This document shows, in pieces, positions 6,417 through 14,277 of a DNA stretch of 19,630 nucleotides. The translations under genes and the position numbers were made by a program. The DNA lies in NCBI GenBank assembly GCA_947175375.1, contig CAMWMT010000005.1, positions 1 through 19,630 of the forward strand, written 5' to 3'. Numbering within the stretch: position 1 is the stretch's first letter; each line of letters starts with the position of its first letter. The DNA comes from an uncultured Clostridiaceae bacterium (GTDB lineage Bacteria > Bacillota > Clostridia > Lachnospirales > Lachnospiraceae). The notes under the pieces are model-generated. The model was not told the DNA's origin. It saw nothing but the letters and a program-made list of their open reading frames with translations, and made no database searches.

Positions 6417-7433
6417 TTAATAAAACACATGGCTTCCAATAACGATACCGTCAATCCCTCCGGCACGGCGAAAATGCGTAAGGCTTCCGATCGTCGTCTC
6501 CCCGTTGATCGCTGCCTGTGCTGCCTGCATACAACTTCCTTTCGGACCAGATGCCATAATGGATGCCACTGCACCGGTCGCTGCCGGGCCAAACTGTCCC
6601 GGTGCGGAGATCACGCCCTGAATCGTATTGGGATATGCCCCGCTTCTGACACGATTCATAACAACTGCCCCTACTGCAAGCTGTCCCTCGTAAGGCTGAT
6701 TTCCTGCCTCTGCCTGGATCAGAGCCGCCAGCAAGGTCACTTCATCTCCGGATGCCGCTACCGCTCCAAGATTTGCCGTTCTCTTCGCTTTTTCTTCCTC
6801 GGCTTTCTTTGCCGCCTCTTCTGCCTCTATGGCTTCGATCGTTTTGGCCTCTCCATAATCGTAATCAACTTCTACATACTCTGCGGAGATATAATTCACA
6901 TCTCCATCTGAATAGACAATTTCCAGCCAGCCATCTTCTTCCTCTCCAACTTCAATGGTCTCTCCCATCCCGATCAGATCAATGACCGGAGCGTCTGTAT
7001 TCGCCTCATCTCTTACCTTCAGCGTCTGGGCAGTAATCGTTGCGACCTTAGCCACATCCTCTGCGGCCCGTTCTTCTGCTTCCCGGCCAAATGCCAGATA
7101 ATCATTGCTGACCCATCCGGTCACATCACCGGACTGAATCAGGGTCCATCCATCTACCTGATCGATGATATCGCCAGCATTTCCTTTGAACATCTTACCG
7201 ATCACAGCTGAATCTGCAGAAGCATCTGCACGGACACTGACGGAATCCTCCACTTTCGCCATGACTTTGCCGTCCCATTTATCTTCTGCCAGCAGCTCAT
7301 CCACATCCTCAGCGGTAAGCTGACTCATCAATGCGTTTAATGTATCCTCTCCTTCGGTTCCCAGACCTGCAAATCCGGTCAGGCACAGCCACATCGCCGT
7401 AAAGAGAAGCACGGCCGTTCCTTTTTTCCACAT
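6417..7433 (-). CDS. Secreted cell-wall hydrolase, two SH3 domains plus SleB-type catalytic domain
   Basis: The 338-residue protein has a signal peptide (MWKKGTAVLLFTAMWLCLTG). Two bacterial SH3 domains follow, at about 60-120 (VSVRADASADSAVIGKM, GWVSNDYLAFG) and 128-188 (LKVRDEANTDAPVI, GWLEIVYSDGDVNYI). Then comes an Ala/Glu/Lys-rich linker (about 195-225) and a Hydrolase_2 domain (about 230-338) with ALIQAEAGNQPYEGQLAVGA, VVMNRVRSG and GQFGPAA. The Glu in IQAEAGN is the expected catalytic residue of the SleB/CwlJ lytic transglycosylase family. It should act outside the cell on peptidoglycan, either in growth or in spore germination; SH3 domains rather than PG_binding domains favour a vegetative role. 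The SD AGGAGGG is at 7441-7447. A strong promoter and a WalR-like box lie upstream. Confidence 0.92.
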   Translation of the reverse strand: MWKKGTAVLLFTAMWLCLTGFAGLGTEGEDTLNALMSQLTAEDVDELLAEDKWDGKVMAKVEDSVSVRADASADSAVIGKMFKGNAGDIIDQVDGWTLIQSGDVTGWVSNDYLAFGREAEERAAEDVAKVATITAQTLKVRDEANTDAPVIDLIGMGETIEVGEEEDGWLEIVYSDGDVNYISAEYVEVDYDYGEAKTIEAIEAEEAAKKAEEEKAKRTANLGAVAASGDEVTLLAALIQAEAGNQPYEGQLAVGAVVMNRVRSGAYPNTIQGVISAPGQFGPAATGAVASIMASGPKGSCMQAAQAAINGETTIGSLTHFRRAGGIDGIVIGSHVFY

Positions 7434-7451
7434 CTGTATTCCCTCCTATAT

Positions 7452-7468
7452 ATTACAAATTTATTACA
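7452..7468 (-). promoter_or_regulatory. Candidate WalR (YycF) box upstream of cell-wall hydrolase
   Basis: On the minus strand the sequence reads TGTAAT, five bases, TGTAAT, an exact match to the direct-repeat consensus known for WalR in Bacillus and Staphylococcus (TGTWAH-N5-TGTWAH). It lies between the predicted transcription start and the ribosome site. Further half-sites are at 7472-7477 (CGTAAT) and 7516-7521 (TGTAAT). A match in an AT-rich leader may be chance, but the downstream gene is of the class that WalR controls. Confidence 0.5.
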
Positions 7469-7480
7469 TATATTACGGAG

Positions 7481-7509
7481 ATTTTAGCAGATGTTACGCC
7501 ACTTGTCAA
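7481..7509 (-). promoter_or_regulatory. Strong sigma-A promoter of the cell-wall hydrolase gene
   Basis: On the minus strand a perfect TTGACA (7504-7509) is followed after exactly 17 bases by TAAAAT (7481-7486). Transcription would start near 7474, giving a leader of about 40 bases with the WalR-like repeats inside it. Confidence 0.75.
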
Positions 7510-7548
7510 CATTTCATTACAATTTTGCATCATAAATGCATCAAAGGC

Positions 7549-8319
7549 CTACCGGCGCTGCCGGCAGACCTCGTACATCAAAATGGATGCAGCAACTGCT
7601 GCATTCAGAGATTCCAATTTTCCATGCATCGGAATACGGATACGAACATCCGCTTTCCCACTCAACTCCTCGCTCAGACCATTTCCTTCATTTCCAATAA
7701 AGAAAGCACAGCCTGTCCGATAATCCTCCTCATCATAGCAGCGCTTCCCTTTCAGATGAGCCGCATAGGTGCGGACTCCTTTCTCCTTCAGAACCGGAAG
7801 CACTTCCTTCAGATCTTCTACATAGAGAAATGGCATCCGGTAGACAGAACCCATCGTCGCACGGATGACTTTGGGATTATACAGATCAACAGCCGTTCGG
7901 TTCAGGATGACTCCGTCAACGCCTGCGCCCTCTGCGGTCCGCATGATCGTGCCGAGATTACCCGGATCCTGCAGGTCTTCCAACAGCAGAAGATGCGGCG
8001 CATCCTTTTTCAGCAGATCAGCAAGCGTATAATGATACTGCTTCAGCACACACAGGATCCCCTGCGGCGTCTTCGTATCGCTGACGGCCGCAAACACATG
8101 GTCTGACAGTACCTCTGCTTCCAGACCATAGAGAAGATCTGACCCCTGTTCCTCATACAGCGTCTTTGATATGTATACCTTCTGAATCTGGTCCTTTGGA
8201 GCTTCCCGGAACATCTTCATACCTTCTGCAAGAAAGACATCCTGCTCCTTCCGAAGCTTTGCTTTTTTCAAAAGCTGCTGCAGATTCTTCACCTGCGGAT
8301 TTGACGTGCTCGTGATCAT
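7549..8319 (-). CDS. SpoU/TrmH-family RNA 2'-O-methyltransferase
   Basis: This SPOUT-class enzyme uses S-adenosylmethionine to methylate a ribose 2'-OH, probably in 23S rRNA. The 256-residue product has a substrate-binding N-terminal domain (about 1-95, QGILCVLKQY at its end). The SpoU domain follows with its three motifs: EDLQDPGNLGTIMRTAEGAG (motif 1), FIGNEGNGLSEEL (motif 2) and IPMHGKLESLNAAVAASILMYE (motif 3, forming the trefoil knot). The start codon overlaps the pfkA stop by one base (TAATG), so it is translationally coupled. The ribosome site is weak, which fits coupling. The exact target (for example the RlmB or TsnR type) cannot be read from the sequence. A GC-rich stem (CTGCCGG with CCGGTAG) covers the last codons. 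Confidence 0.9.
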   Translation of the reverse strand: MITSTSNPQVKNLQQLLKKAKLRKEQDVFLAEGMKMFREAPKDQIQKVYISKTLYEEQGSDLLYGLEAEVLSDHVFAAVSDTKTPQGILCVLKQYHYTLADLLKKDAPHLLLLEDLQDPGNLGTIMRTAEGAGVDGVILNRTAVDLYNPKVIRATMGSVYRMPFLYVEDLKEVLPVLKEKGVRTYAAHLKGKRCYDEEDYRTGCAFFIGNEGNGLSEELSGKADVRIRIPMHGKLESLNAAVAASILMYEVCRQRR

Positions 8320-9293
8320 TACTTCGACATATCTCTGGCAACTTCCAGCATATACGGCGAGATCTCCTTCTTCATTGCCAAAGCTTCATCAATGTCAAAA
8401 TCGGTGAATACACCATTCTTATAGGCGACTACCCGGTTGGTCTTCCCCTGGCAGAGCAGGTCCACTGCAAGACTTCCCATCATGGTCGCATACACACGGT
8501 CCCGACAGGTGGGATTACCACCACGCTGCATATAACCCAGGATCGTGGCGCGGGTCTCCATACCGGTTGCTGCTTCGATTCTCCGTGCCATAGAGGTAGA
8601 ATGCCCGATGCCTTCCGCATTGATGATGATGTAATGCTTCTTTCCCATCTTCCGATTCCTAATGATATCATTGATGATGCTCTGCTCATCATAGTCATAT
8701 TTCTCTGGAATGATGATATCCTCTGCTCCATTGGCAATACCGCTCCACAGCGCAATATATCCTGCGTCTCTTCCCATGACCTCAATGATGCTGCAGCGCT
8801 CATGAGAAGTAGAGGTGTCACGAACCTTGTCGATGGCATCCATGGCCGTATTCACTGCAGTGTCAAATCCGATGCTGTAATCCGTACAGGCAATATCCAG
8901 ATCGATCGTACCGGGAACACCTACCGTGTTGATCCCTTGAGCGGCCAGCTTCTGAGCTCCTGCAAAGGAACCGTCTCCGCCGATGACTACCAGACCGTCA
9001 ATCCCATACTGCCTGCAGATCTCCGCGCCTTTGCGTTGCCCTTCTTCCGTCCGGAATTCCGAACAGCGCGCTGTGAACAGGATCGTTCCGCCTTTATCCA
9101 GTGTATCACTGACCGCTTCCCTTCCCATTTCCACAATATCCTCTTCCAGAAGTCCCTGATAACCTCTTCGGATTCCCATTACCTTCTTGCCGTTGGCGCG
9201 TGCTTTCCGCACGACTGCACGGATCGCAGCATTCATGCCCGGGGCATCGCCGCCGCTTGTCAAAACTCCGATTGTATTAATTTCCTTTGCCAT
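8319..9293 (-). CDS. pfkA: ATP-dependent 6-phosphofructokinase
   Basis: The enzyme phosphorylates fructose 6-phosphate in glycolysis. The 324-residue product has TSGGDAPGMNAAIRAVVR (about 12-29), the ATP loop GGDGSFAGA, the catalytic segment PGTIDLDI, and MGRDAGYIAL. Gly in GGDGS and Gly in PGTID are those of ATP-type enzymes; pyrophosphate-type enzymes have Asp and Lys there. The usual TIDND appears as TIDLD, which I believe is common in Lachnospiraceae. YMQRGGNPTCRDR near residue 250 fits the substrate region. A GGAGGAAG precedes the ATG. It sits 33 bp after dnaE and overlaps the methyltransferase start, a conserved Clostridia order. Confidence 0.97.
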   Translation of the reverse strand: MAKEINTIGVLTSGGDAPGMNAAIRAVVRKARANGKKVMGIRRGYQGLLEEDIVEMGREAVSDTLDKGGTILFTARCSEFRTEEGQRKGAEICRQYGIDGLVVIGGDGSFAGAQKLAAQGINTVGVPGTIDLDIACTDYSIGFDTAVNTAMDAIDKVRDTSTSHERCSIIEVMGRDAGYIALWSGIANGAEDIIIPEKYDYDEQSIINDIIRNRKMGKKHYIIINAEGIGHSTSMARRIEAATGMETRATILGYMQRGGNPTCRDRVYATMMGSLAVDLLCQGKTNRVVAYKNGVFTDFDIDEALAMKKEISPYMLEVARDMSK

Positions 9294-9326
9294 GGTTCTT
9301 CCTCCGCAAAAATTGTTAGTTTTATT

Positions 9327-12300
9327 TTAATTCATTTTCGCAGTATTTTCAATACGCTTCTGGACAGCTTTTACATTTTTCTCGCCGAATGATTCATACA
9401 GCTTTCCAAGAAGCTCTGCATTCACTTGTACGTTTCGACTGGCAGGAAGCATCTTTTTCTGATTCTCTTTTTTCACGTAGATGATCACCCTGTCTTCCCC
9501 TTCGCTGTCCATAAGCATACGGTACAGCTCCTGCTCTCGTTTCTCATATTCCTGAATATCCGCGAACTGGATCCACAGCTCTTTTTTCACGGTTTCAAAC
9601 GGGGTAATCCGTTCCAGGATCAGCTTGCTTGCGCGGTCCTCTTCCGCAGAGATCCGCCCACTGACGAATACCTTGCTGTCCACGTTCAGAAGCGTGGTAT
9701 TTTTTTCATAGTCCCTGGGAAAGATCAGTACCTCTGCCGTACCTGCCAGATCCTCGATGGTGATAAACGCCATCATTTTATTCGTCCTGGTCGCTTTGAC
9801 CGTTTTACTGGTGATCATGCCTCCGATCACCGCTCTTTCATTATCCCGGACCTTTGGCTCTTCTCCTTCCTCCGGCGGGAGAAAATCCGTGGTCACATGT
9901 GTGATACCTCTCCTCCACTGTTCTTCATATTCTTCCAGAGGATGGCCGCTGATGTAAAATCCCAGCACCTCTTTTTCAAAGGCGAGCAGATCCTCCTTCG
10001 GATATTCAGAAACATCCGGCATCCGGATCTGGAAAGCTGCCTTCTCCTCTTCCGACACAAAATCGAAAAGACTCATCTGTCCGGCAAATTCCTTCTTTTT
10101 CTTATGTGCCGCTTGGTCTGCGATCGGCCCATAGACCATCATCATCTGGCGGCGATTGGCCGGAAAACTGTCAAAGGCGCCGGATTTGATCAAGTTTTCA
10201 ATCGTCCGTTTATTAATATCCTTTCCGGAAGTCCTCTCGATAAAGTCACTGAGATCCCGGAACGGGCCATGCTCTTGTCGCTCTTTTACAAGGCCTTCGA
10301 TCACCGGTCTTCCCACGCTCTTGATCGCATTCAGACCATAACGTATTGAATTGCCTGACACGGAAAAAACGCCTTCACTCTCATTGACATCCGGAGCCAG
10401 AATACCGATCCCCATCTGCCGGCAGGTCATGACATATTCCGACACCTTGGAAGAATGATCGATCACAGACGTCATCAAGGCAGCCATAAATTCCACCGGA
10501 TAATAATATTTCAGCCATGCAGTCTGGTAAGCTACCACGGCATAGGCAGCCGCATGGGATTTATTAAACGCGTATTTTGCAAAATCGATCATCTCATCGT
10601 AGATCTTATTTGCCGTCGCCTCGGGAATCCCGCGGGTTATACATCCCGGAACCTCTTCTTCCTCGTTTCCGTAGACAAAATTCTGCCGCTCCTTCTGCAT
10701 GACAGAAGCTTTTTTCTTGGACATAGCACGGCGTACCAGATCGCTCCTGCCCAGGGTATAGCCTGCCAGTTTCTGCACGATCTGCATGACCTGTTCCTGA
10801 TAGACGATGCAGCCGTAGGTCGGTTCCAGGATCGACTCCAGTTCCGGACAGTCATAAGTGATCAGCTCCGGATGATTCTTCCATCGGATATATTTGGGGA
10901 TAAAATCCATAGGACCCGGACGGTACAGAGAGATACCGGCAATCACATCCTCAAGATTTTGAGGCTTCAGTTCCTTTATGAAATTCTTCATCCCCGTACT
11001 TTCCAGCTGGAACACACCATCTGTCCTGCCGGTTCCAAGAGATGCATACACAGCTTTGTCGTCATAGTCCACATGATCGATATCAATGCGGACGCCTTTG
11101 CTCTTCTCTGCCAGCCTGATGGTATTCTGGATCACAGTCAGGTTACGGAGTCCCAGAAAGTCCATCTTCAGAAGCCCCAGCTCTTCCAGTGTCGTCATGG
11201 TAAACTGAGTAGTAAGCGAACCGTCCTGAGCTCTGGAAAGCGGAACATATTCCATCACGTCCTTCTGACTGATAACAACACCTGCAGCATGCATAGAGGT
11301 ATGACGTGGAAGGCCCTCCAGCCTCCGGGACATGTCCACCAGCTCCTTCACCTGTTCATTGGTTTCATAAAGTGTACGGAACTCTGAATTGACATCCAAC
11401 GCCTTATCCAGCGTGATATTCAGTTCCTGCGGCACCATTTTTGCGATGGAATCCACGAATGCATACGGCAGGTCCATGACTCTTCCCACATCCCGAAGGA
11501 CGCCTCTTGCCGCCAGCGTACCAAATGTTACGATCTGCGCCACCCGGTCTTTTCCATATTTACGCACCACATAGTCGATCACTTCCTGACGCCGGTCTAC
11601 ACAGAAATCGATATCGATATCCGGCATGGAGACCCGCTCTGGATTCAGAAACCGTTCAAACAGGAGCTGATATTTGGCCGGGTCGATATTGGTGATCCCC
11701 AGCGTATAGGACACCAGGCTTCCTGCCGCCGAACCTCTCCCAGGACCGACCGCGATCCCATGATCTCTGGCATATTTGATAAAATCCCATACAATCAGGA
11801 AATAGTCCACATATCCCATCTTCCGGATCACGGAAAGCTCATACATGAGCTGCTCCTTCAGTGTCCCGTCATCACCCAGATAACGTTCTTCAAACCCCTT
11901 CATGCACAGTTCATTCAGATATTCCCAGGAAGTATACCCGTCCGGCACATCGTATTTGGGAAGCTTCGTTACGCCGAATTCAATCTCCACATCACACCGC
12001 ATGGCAATCTTGTGTGTATTTTCAACTGCCTGAAGGGCATAGGGAAAAAGCTTCGCCATCTCTTCTGGCGATTTTACATAATACTGGCCGCCCTCATAAC
12101 GCATCCGGTCCTCATCTGCCAGACGCTTTCCGGTCTGAAGGCAGAGCAGGATATCATGAGGCTTTACATCCTCTTCATAGGTATAATGTATATCATTGGT
12201 TACTACAAGCTCGATCCCCAGCTCCCGGCTCATGCGCATAAGCGCCTGATTGACCTGTCTCTGCTCCGGAATTCCGTGATCCTGCATCTCCAGGAAGAAA

Positions 12301-12809
12301 TTCCCCTTCCCAAAGATCTCTTCATACTCCTGTGCTGTCCGACATGCCTGTTCATACTGGCCTTTCGCAATATCCCGCTGAACTTCTCCCGCCAGACACG
12401 CACTCAACGCAATGATCCCCTTATGATACCGTCTGAGAATCTCCTTGTCCACCCGCGGCCGATAGTAAAACCCTTCGGTAAATCCGATGGATACGATCTT
12501 CATCAGGTTCTGATACCCTTCGTTGTTCTCCGCAAGCAGTACCAGATGATAATACCGATCCTCCCCGCCTGTCGTCTCCTTATCAAAACGGGAATTGGGA
12601 GCCACATAGACCTCACAGCCGAGAATCGGCCGGATCCCTTGTGCTTTCGCTTCTTTATAAAAATCGATTACCCCGTACATGACCCCGTGATCCGTGATCG
12701 CAGCGCTATCCATTCCCAGTTCCTTTACACGTGACACATACTCCCTGATCTTATTGGAGCCATCCAGCAGGCTGTATTCCGTATGCACATGCAAATGTGT
12801 AAAGTTCAT
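9327..12809 (-). CDS. dnaE: DNA polymerase III subunit alpha (DnaE)
   Basis: This is a replicative C-family polymerase of 1160 residues from the chosen ATG at 12809, which has GGGGAGGAAG just upstream. Extending to 12917 would translate through the promoter. Domains in order are: a PHP domain starting THLHVHTEYSLLDG with His at 5, 7 and 9; the palm with PDIDIDF (396-402), whose Asp residues match the E. coli catalytic pair; the fingers and thumb region with YQEQVMQI and FNKSHAAAYA; the clamp-binding motif QMSLF (911-915); and an OB domain (IGGMITSKTVK, MAFITIEDLAG). Length and motif spacing match E. coli DnaE. In Clostridia PolC is usually the main replicase and DnaE an essential partner. pfkA follows by 33 bp. 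Confidence 0.97.
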   Translation of the reverse strand: MNFTHLHVHTEYSLLDGSNKIREYVSRVKELGMDSAAITDHGVMYGVIDFYKEAKAQGIRPILGCEVYVAPNSRFDKETTGGEDRYYHLVLLAENNEGYQNLMKIVSIGFTEGFYYRPRVDKEILRRYHKGIIALSACLAGEVQRDIAKGQYEQACRTAQEYEEIFGKGNFFLEMQDHGIPEQRQVNQALMRMSRELGIELVVTNDIHYTYEEDVKPHDILLCLQTGKRLADEDRMRYEGGQYYVKSPEEMAKLFPYALQAVENTHKIAMRCDVEIEFGVTKLPKYDVPDGYTSWEYLNELCMKGFEERYLGDDGTLKEQLMYELSVIRKMGYVDYFLIVWDFIKYARDHGIAVGPGRGSAAGSLVSYTLGITNIDPAKYQLLFERFLNPERVSMPDIDIDFCVDRRQEVIDYVVRKYGKDRVAQIVTFGTLAARGVLRDVGRVMDLPYAFVDSIAKMVPQELNITLDKALDVNSEFRTLYETNEQVKELVDMSRRLEGLPRHTSMHAAGVVISQKDVMEYVPLSRAQDGSLTTQFTMTTLEELGLLKMDFLGLRNLTVIQNTIRLAEKSKGVRIDIDHVDYDDKAVYASLGTGRTDGVFQLESTGMKNFIKELKPQNLEDVIAGISLYRPGPMDFIPKYIRWKNHPELITYDCPELESILEPTYGCIVYQEQVMQIVQKLAGYTLGRSDLVRRAMSKKKASVMQKERQNFVYGNEEEEVPGCITRGIPEATANKIYDEMIDFAKYAFNKSHAAAYAVVAYQTAWLKYYYPVEFMAALMTSVIDHSSKVSEYVMTCRQMGIGILAPDVNESEGVFSVSGNSIRYGLNAIKSVGRPVIEGLVKERQEHGPFRDLSDFIERTSGKDINKRTIENLIKSGAFDSFPANRRQMMMVYGPIADQAAHKKKKEFAGQMSLFDFVSEEEKAAFQIRMPDVSEYPKEDLLAFEKEVLGFYISGHPLEEYEEQWRRGITHVTTDFLPPEEGEEPKVRDNERAVIGGMITSKTVKATRTNKMMAFITIEDLAGTAEVLIFPRDYEKNTTLLNVDSKVFVSGRISAEEDRASKLILERITPFETVKKELWIQFADIQEYEKREQELYRMLMDSEGEDRVIIYVKKENQKKMLPASRNVQVNAELLGKLYESFGEKNVKAVQKRIENTAKMN

Positions 12810-12840
12810 CCTTCTCTTCCTCCCCCTGACTATTTCCTCT

Positions 12841-12846
12841 ATTATA
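12841..12846 (-). promoter_or_regulatory. Probable -10 box of the dnaE operon
   Basis: On the minus strand TATAAT lies 31 bases before the dnaE ATG. The -35 region is poor (TATACA at 18 bases is the best). A 10 bp palindrome ACAGATCTGT (12858-12867) overlaps the spacer and -35 region. The -10 position is convincing; the rest is uncertain. Confidence 0.5.
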
Positions 12847-12916
12847 CCCCATAATTCACAGATCTGTATATCCAGTGTTAAAAAATTGTGTAAAATTCCA
12901 TATGCGGGTCTGCGCA

Positions 12917-12945
12917 TAAAAAAAGCGTCCGCTTCCGGACGCTTT
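12917..12945 (-). terminator. Rho-independent terminator of the HPr-like gene
   Basis: On the minus strand the stem AAAGCGTCCG, loop GAAG, CGGACGCTTT runs into a tract of seven or more T. It lies about 20 bases after the HPr-like stop and separates that gene from the dnaE operon. Confidence 0.88.
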
Positions 12946-12966
12946 CATACTGTCTGATTATGCTGA

Positions 12967-13200
12967 TTAGCCATTGATCATAAAGTTCAGCAACTTATCA
13001 ATATCCTCTTTCTCATAAGCGATGATCTCCAGCTCCGGAATCTCACCATTGGAGAAAATATTAGCAAGAGACACATACTGACACAGCTTGGACTTCAGAT
13101 TCAGTCTGTCTCCTTCACCCGTTACCAGTTCTACCTTACCTGCACAGTCGTCTACTACTTCAAAAAATTTGTTTACGTCTTTAATGTTCTGTACTTTCAT
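12967..13200 (-). CDS. HPr-fold protein lacking the active-site histidine
   Basis: The 77-residue product follows the HPr (PTS phosphocarrier) pattern in its second half. LNLKSKLCQYVSLANIFSNG (33-52) aligns with the HPr segment N-KSIMGVMSLGV-KG, and the end IIAYEKEDIDKLLNFM aligns with the final helix (aeGeDeeeAl-al). Ser37 occupies the place of the HprK-regulated serine. The H-A-R-P active site expected near residue 15 is absent: this region reads KFFEVVDDCAGKVEL. It therefore cannot take phosphate from Enzyme I in the usual way. An HPr-like gene next to dnaE-pfkA is a recurring Clostridia arrangement. The role is unknown; a Crh-like regulatory function is possible. SD GGAAAGGAG and promoter are clear. 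Confidence 0.8.
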   Translation of the reverse strand: MKVQNIKDVNKFFEVVDDCAGKVELVTGEGDRLNLKSKLCQYVSLANIFSNGEIPELEIIAYEKEDIDKLLNFMING

Positions 13201-13233
13201 GTTCTTAATCTCCTTTCCTTCTTTACGCCCCCT

Positions 13234-13262
13234 ATTATACTCAAGGTTTCCAAAGATTGCAA
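13234..13262 (-). promoter_or_regulatory. Sigma-A promoter of the HPr-like gene
   Basis: On the minus strand TTGCAA (13257-13262) is followed after 17 bases by TATAAT (13234-13239). The leader to the ATG at 13200 is about 27 bases and contains the ribosome site. Confidence 0.7.
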
Positions 13263-13366
13263 GTGGTTTTTTTCCTGAATTTTCGGGCTTTTTAACGACC
13301 GCATCTCTGCTTTGTACACCTTGTCTGCAAAAGGCTTTTTCCCTTTATCGGTTTTGGTTATTTTCA

Positions 13367-13389
13367 AATATTTTGATAATCAAAATATT
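13367..13389. promoter_or_regulatory. 23 bp AT-rich perfect palindrome between cvfB and the HPr-like gene
   Basis: AATATTTTGAT and ATCAAAATATT are exact 11-base inverted arms around a single A. A one-base centre suits a dimeric DNA-binding protein better than an RNA hairpin. It is about 20 bases after the cvfB stop and about 105 bp upstream of the -35 box of the HPr-like gene. It may also serve as a weak terminator. Function is unassigned. Confidence 0.5.
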
Positions 13390-13407
13390 ATCTCATCCCA
13401 TAAAAAT

Positions 13408-14238
13408 TCATATTTTTCGGATGCTTTTTTCCGTAATTTCGATACGCCTTTCTCTTAAAAGATGCCCGACCGCACGTTTAAAGGCATTCTTACTCATGGA
13501 AAGTTCCCGTTTGATCACTTCCGGAGACGCCTTGTCCGTAAATGGAAGCACGCCGTCAAATTCTTCGATCGCCTTCATCACCTCTTCCGCGTCCGCATTC
13601 ATCTGCACATACCCTTTTTCCCGGATACTCAGATCCAGTTTTCCATCCGGCTTTACTCCCGTAACCCTCACTTCGATCCGGTCTCCGACCGATACTTGTC
13701 CAAAGAATTCCCGGCTCGGAATCAGTCCGGAATAGCAGTCATCCACTGCCACAAACGCGCCAAAATTCTCACTGATCTGATAGACCGTCCCCTGTACATG
13801 GTCTTCCTTCTGATAAGGGCTGTCTGTCCGAAGATATTCATATACATTCATGGTAGCGCACAGCCTGCCGCTTTTGTCTGTATAAAGCCCGACCAGGCAC
13901 TCTTCACCTGCATGGACTTTTTTGGTCTGCTGCCGGAAGGGTAGAAACAGATCCTTTTCCAGTCCCCAGTCCAGAAATGCCCCGATCTTTGTCACTTCTT
14001 TTACAGTAAGCCTTGCCACACCACCCAGCATCAGCTTCGGCTGTGCCGTCGTGGCGATCAGCCGGTCCTGAGAATCCTTATAGAGGAATACCTCCACCTC
14101 GTCCCCTGTCTGTGCTCCCTCCGGCACCTGCCTGCCCGGAAGCAGCACCCGCTCCTCCAGATGGCCTTCCTCTGCCAGATAGACTCCGAAATCCACCTGC
14201 TTTACGATTACCAGTACCTGTGTCTTTCCCAACTCCAT
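13408..14238 (-). CDS. cvfB: CvfB-family RNA-binding protein (S1 domains plus winged helix)
   Basis: CvfB (YitL) proteins bind RNA through S1-like domains and affect virulence and gene expression in Staphylococcus. The 276-residue product opens with the family start ELGKTQVLVIVKQVDFGVYLA. An S1-like domain follows at about 68-130 (LTVKEVTKIGAFLDWGLEKDLFLPF), and a second one is at about 145-210 (GTVYQISENFGAFVAVDDCYSGLIP). A C-terminal winged-helix segment follows (about 225-276, LPFTDKASPEVIKREL, MSKNAFKRAVGHLLRER). Length is typical. The SD AGGAG precedes the ATG at 14238. It lies 39 bp after the thioesterase stop on the same strand and is probably co-transcribed. Confidence 0.92.
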   Translation of the reverse strand: MELGKTQVLVIVKQVDFGVYLAEEGHLEERVLLPGRQVPEGAQTGDEVEVFLYKDSQDRLIATTAQPKLMLGGVARLTVKEVTKIGAFLDWGLEKDLFLPFRQQTKKVHAGEECLVGLYTDKSGRLCATMNVYEYLRTDSPYQKEDHVQGTVYQISENFGAFVAVDDCYSGLIPSREFFGQVSVGDRIEVRVTGVKPDGKLDLSIREKGYVQMNADAEEVMKAIEEFDGVLPFTDKASPEVIKRELSMSKNAFKRAVGHLLRERRIEITEKSIRKI

Positions 14239-14277
14239 GTGATCTTCTCCTGCTTCATACTGTTACATCTGTCTGTG

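Noticed and set aside
9426..12734. Several open frames of about 300 residues on the plus strand opposite dnaE
   Set aside because: They are antisense shadows of a well-conserved dnaE, lack ribosome sites and show no domain pattern.
12810..12917. 36-residue N-terminal extension of DnaE
   Set aside because: It would translate the -10 region. The family N-terminus MNFTHLHVHTEYS begins at 12809 with a strong ribosome site.
13274..13296. Plus-strand terminator-like CCTGAATTTTCGGG followed by CTTTTT
   Set aside because: No plus-strand gene lies upstream, and the stem has a mismatch and a loop of two bases.
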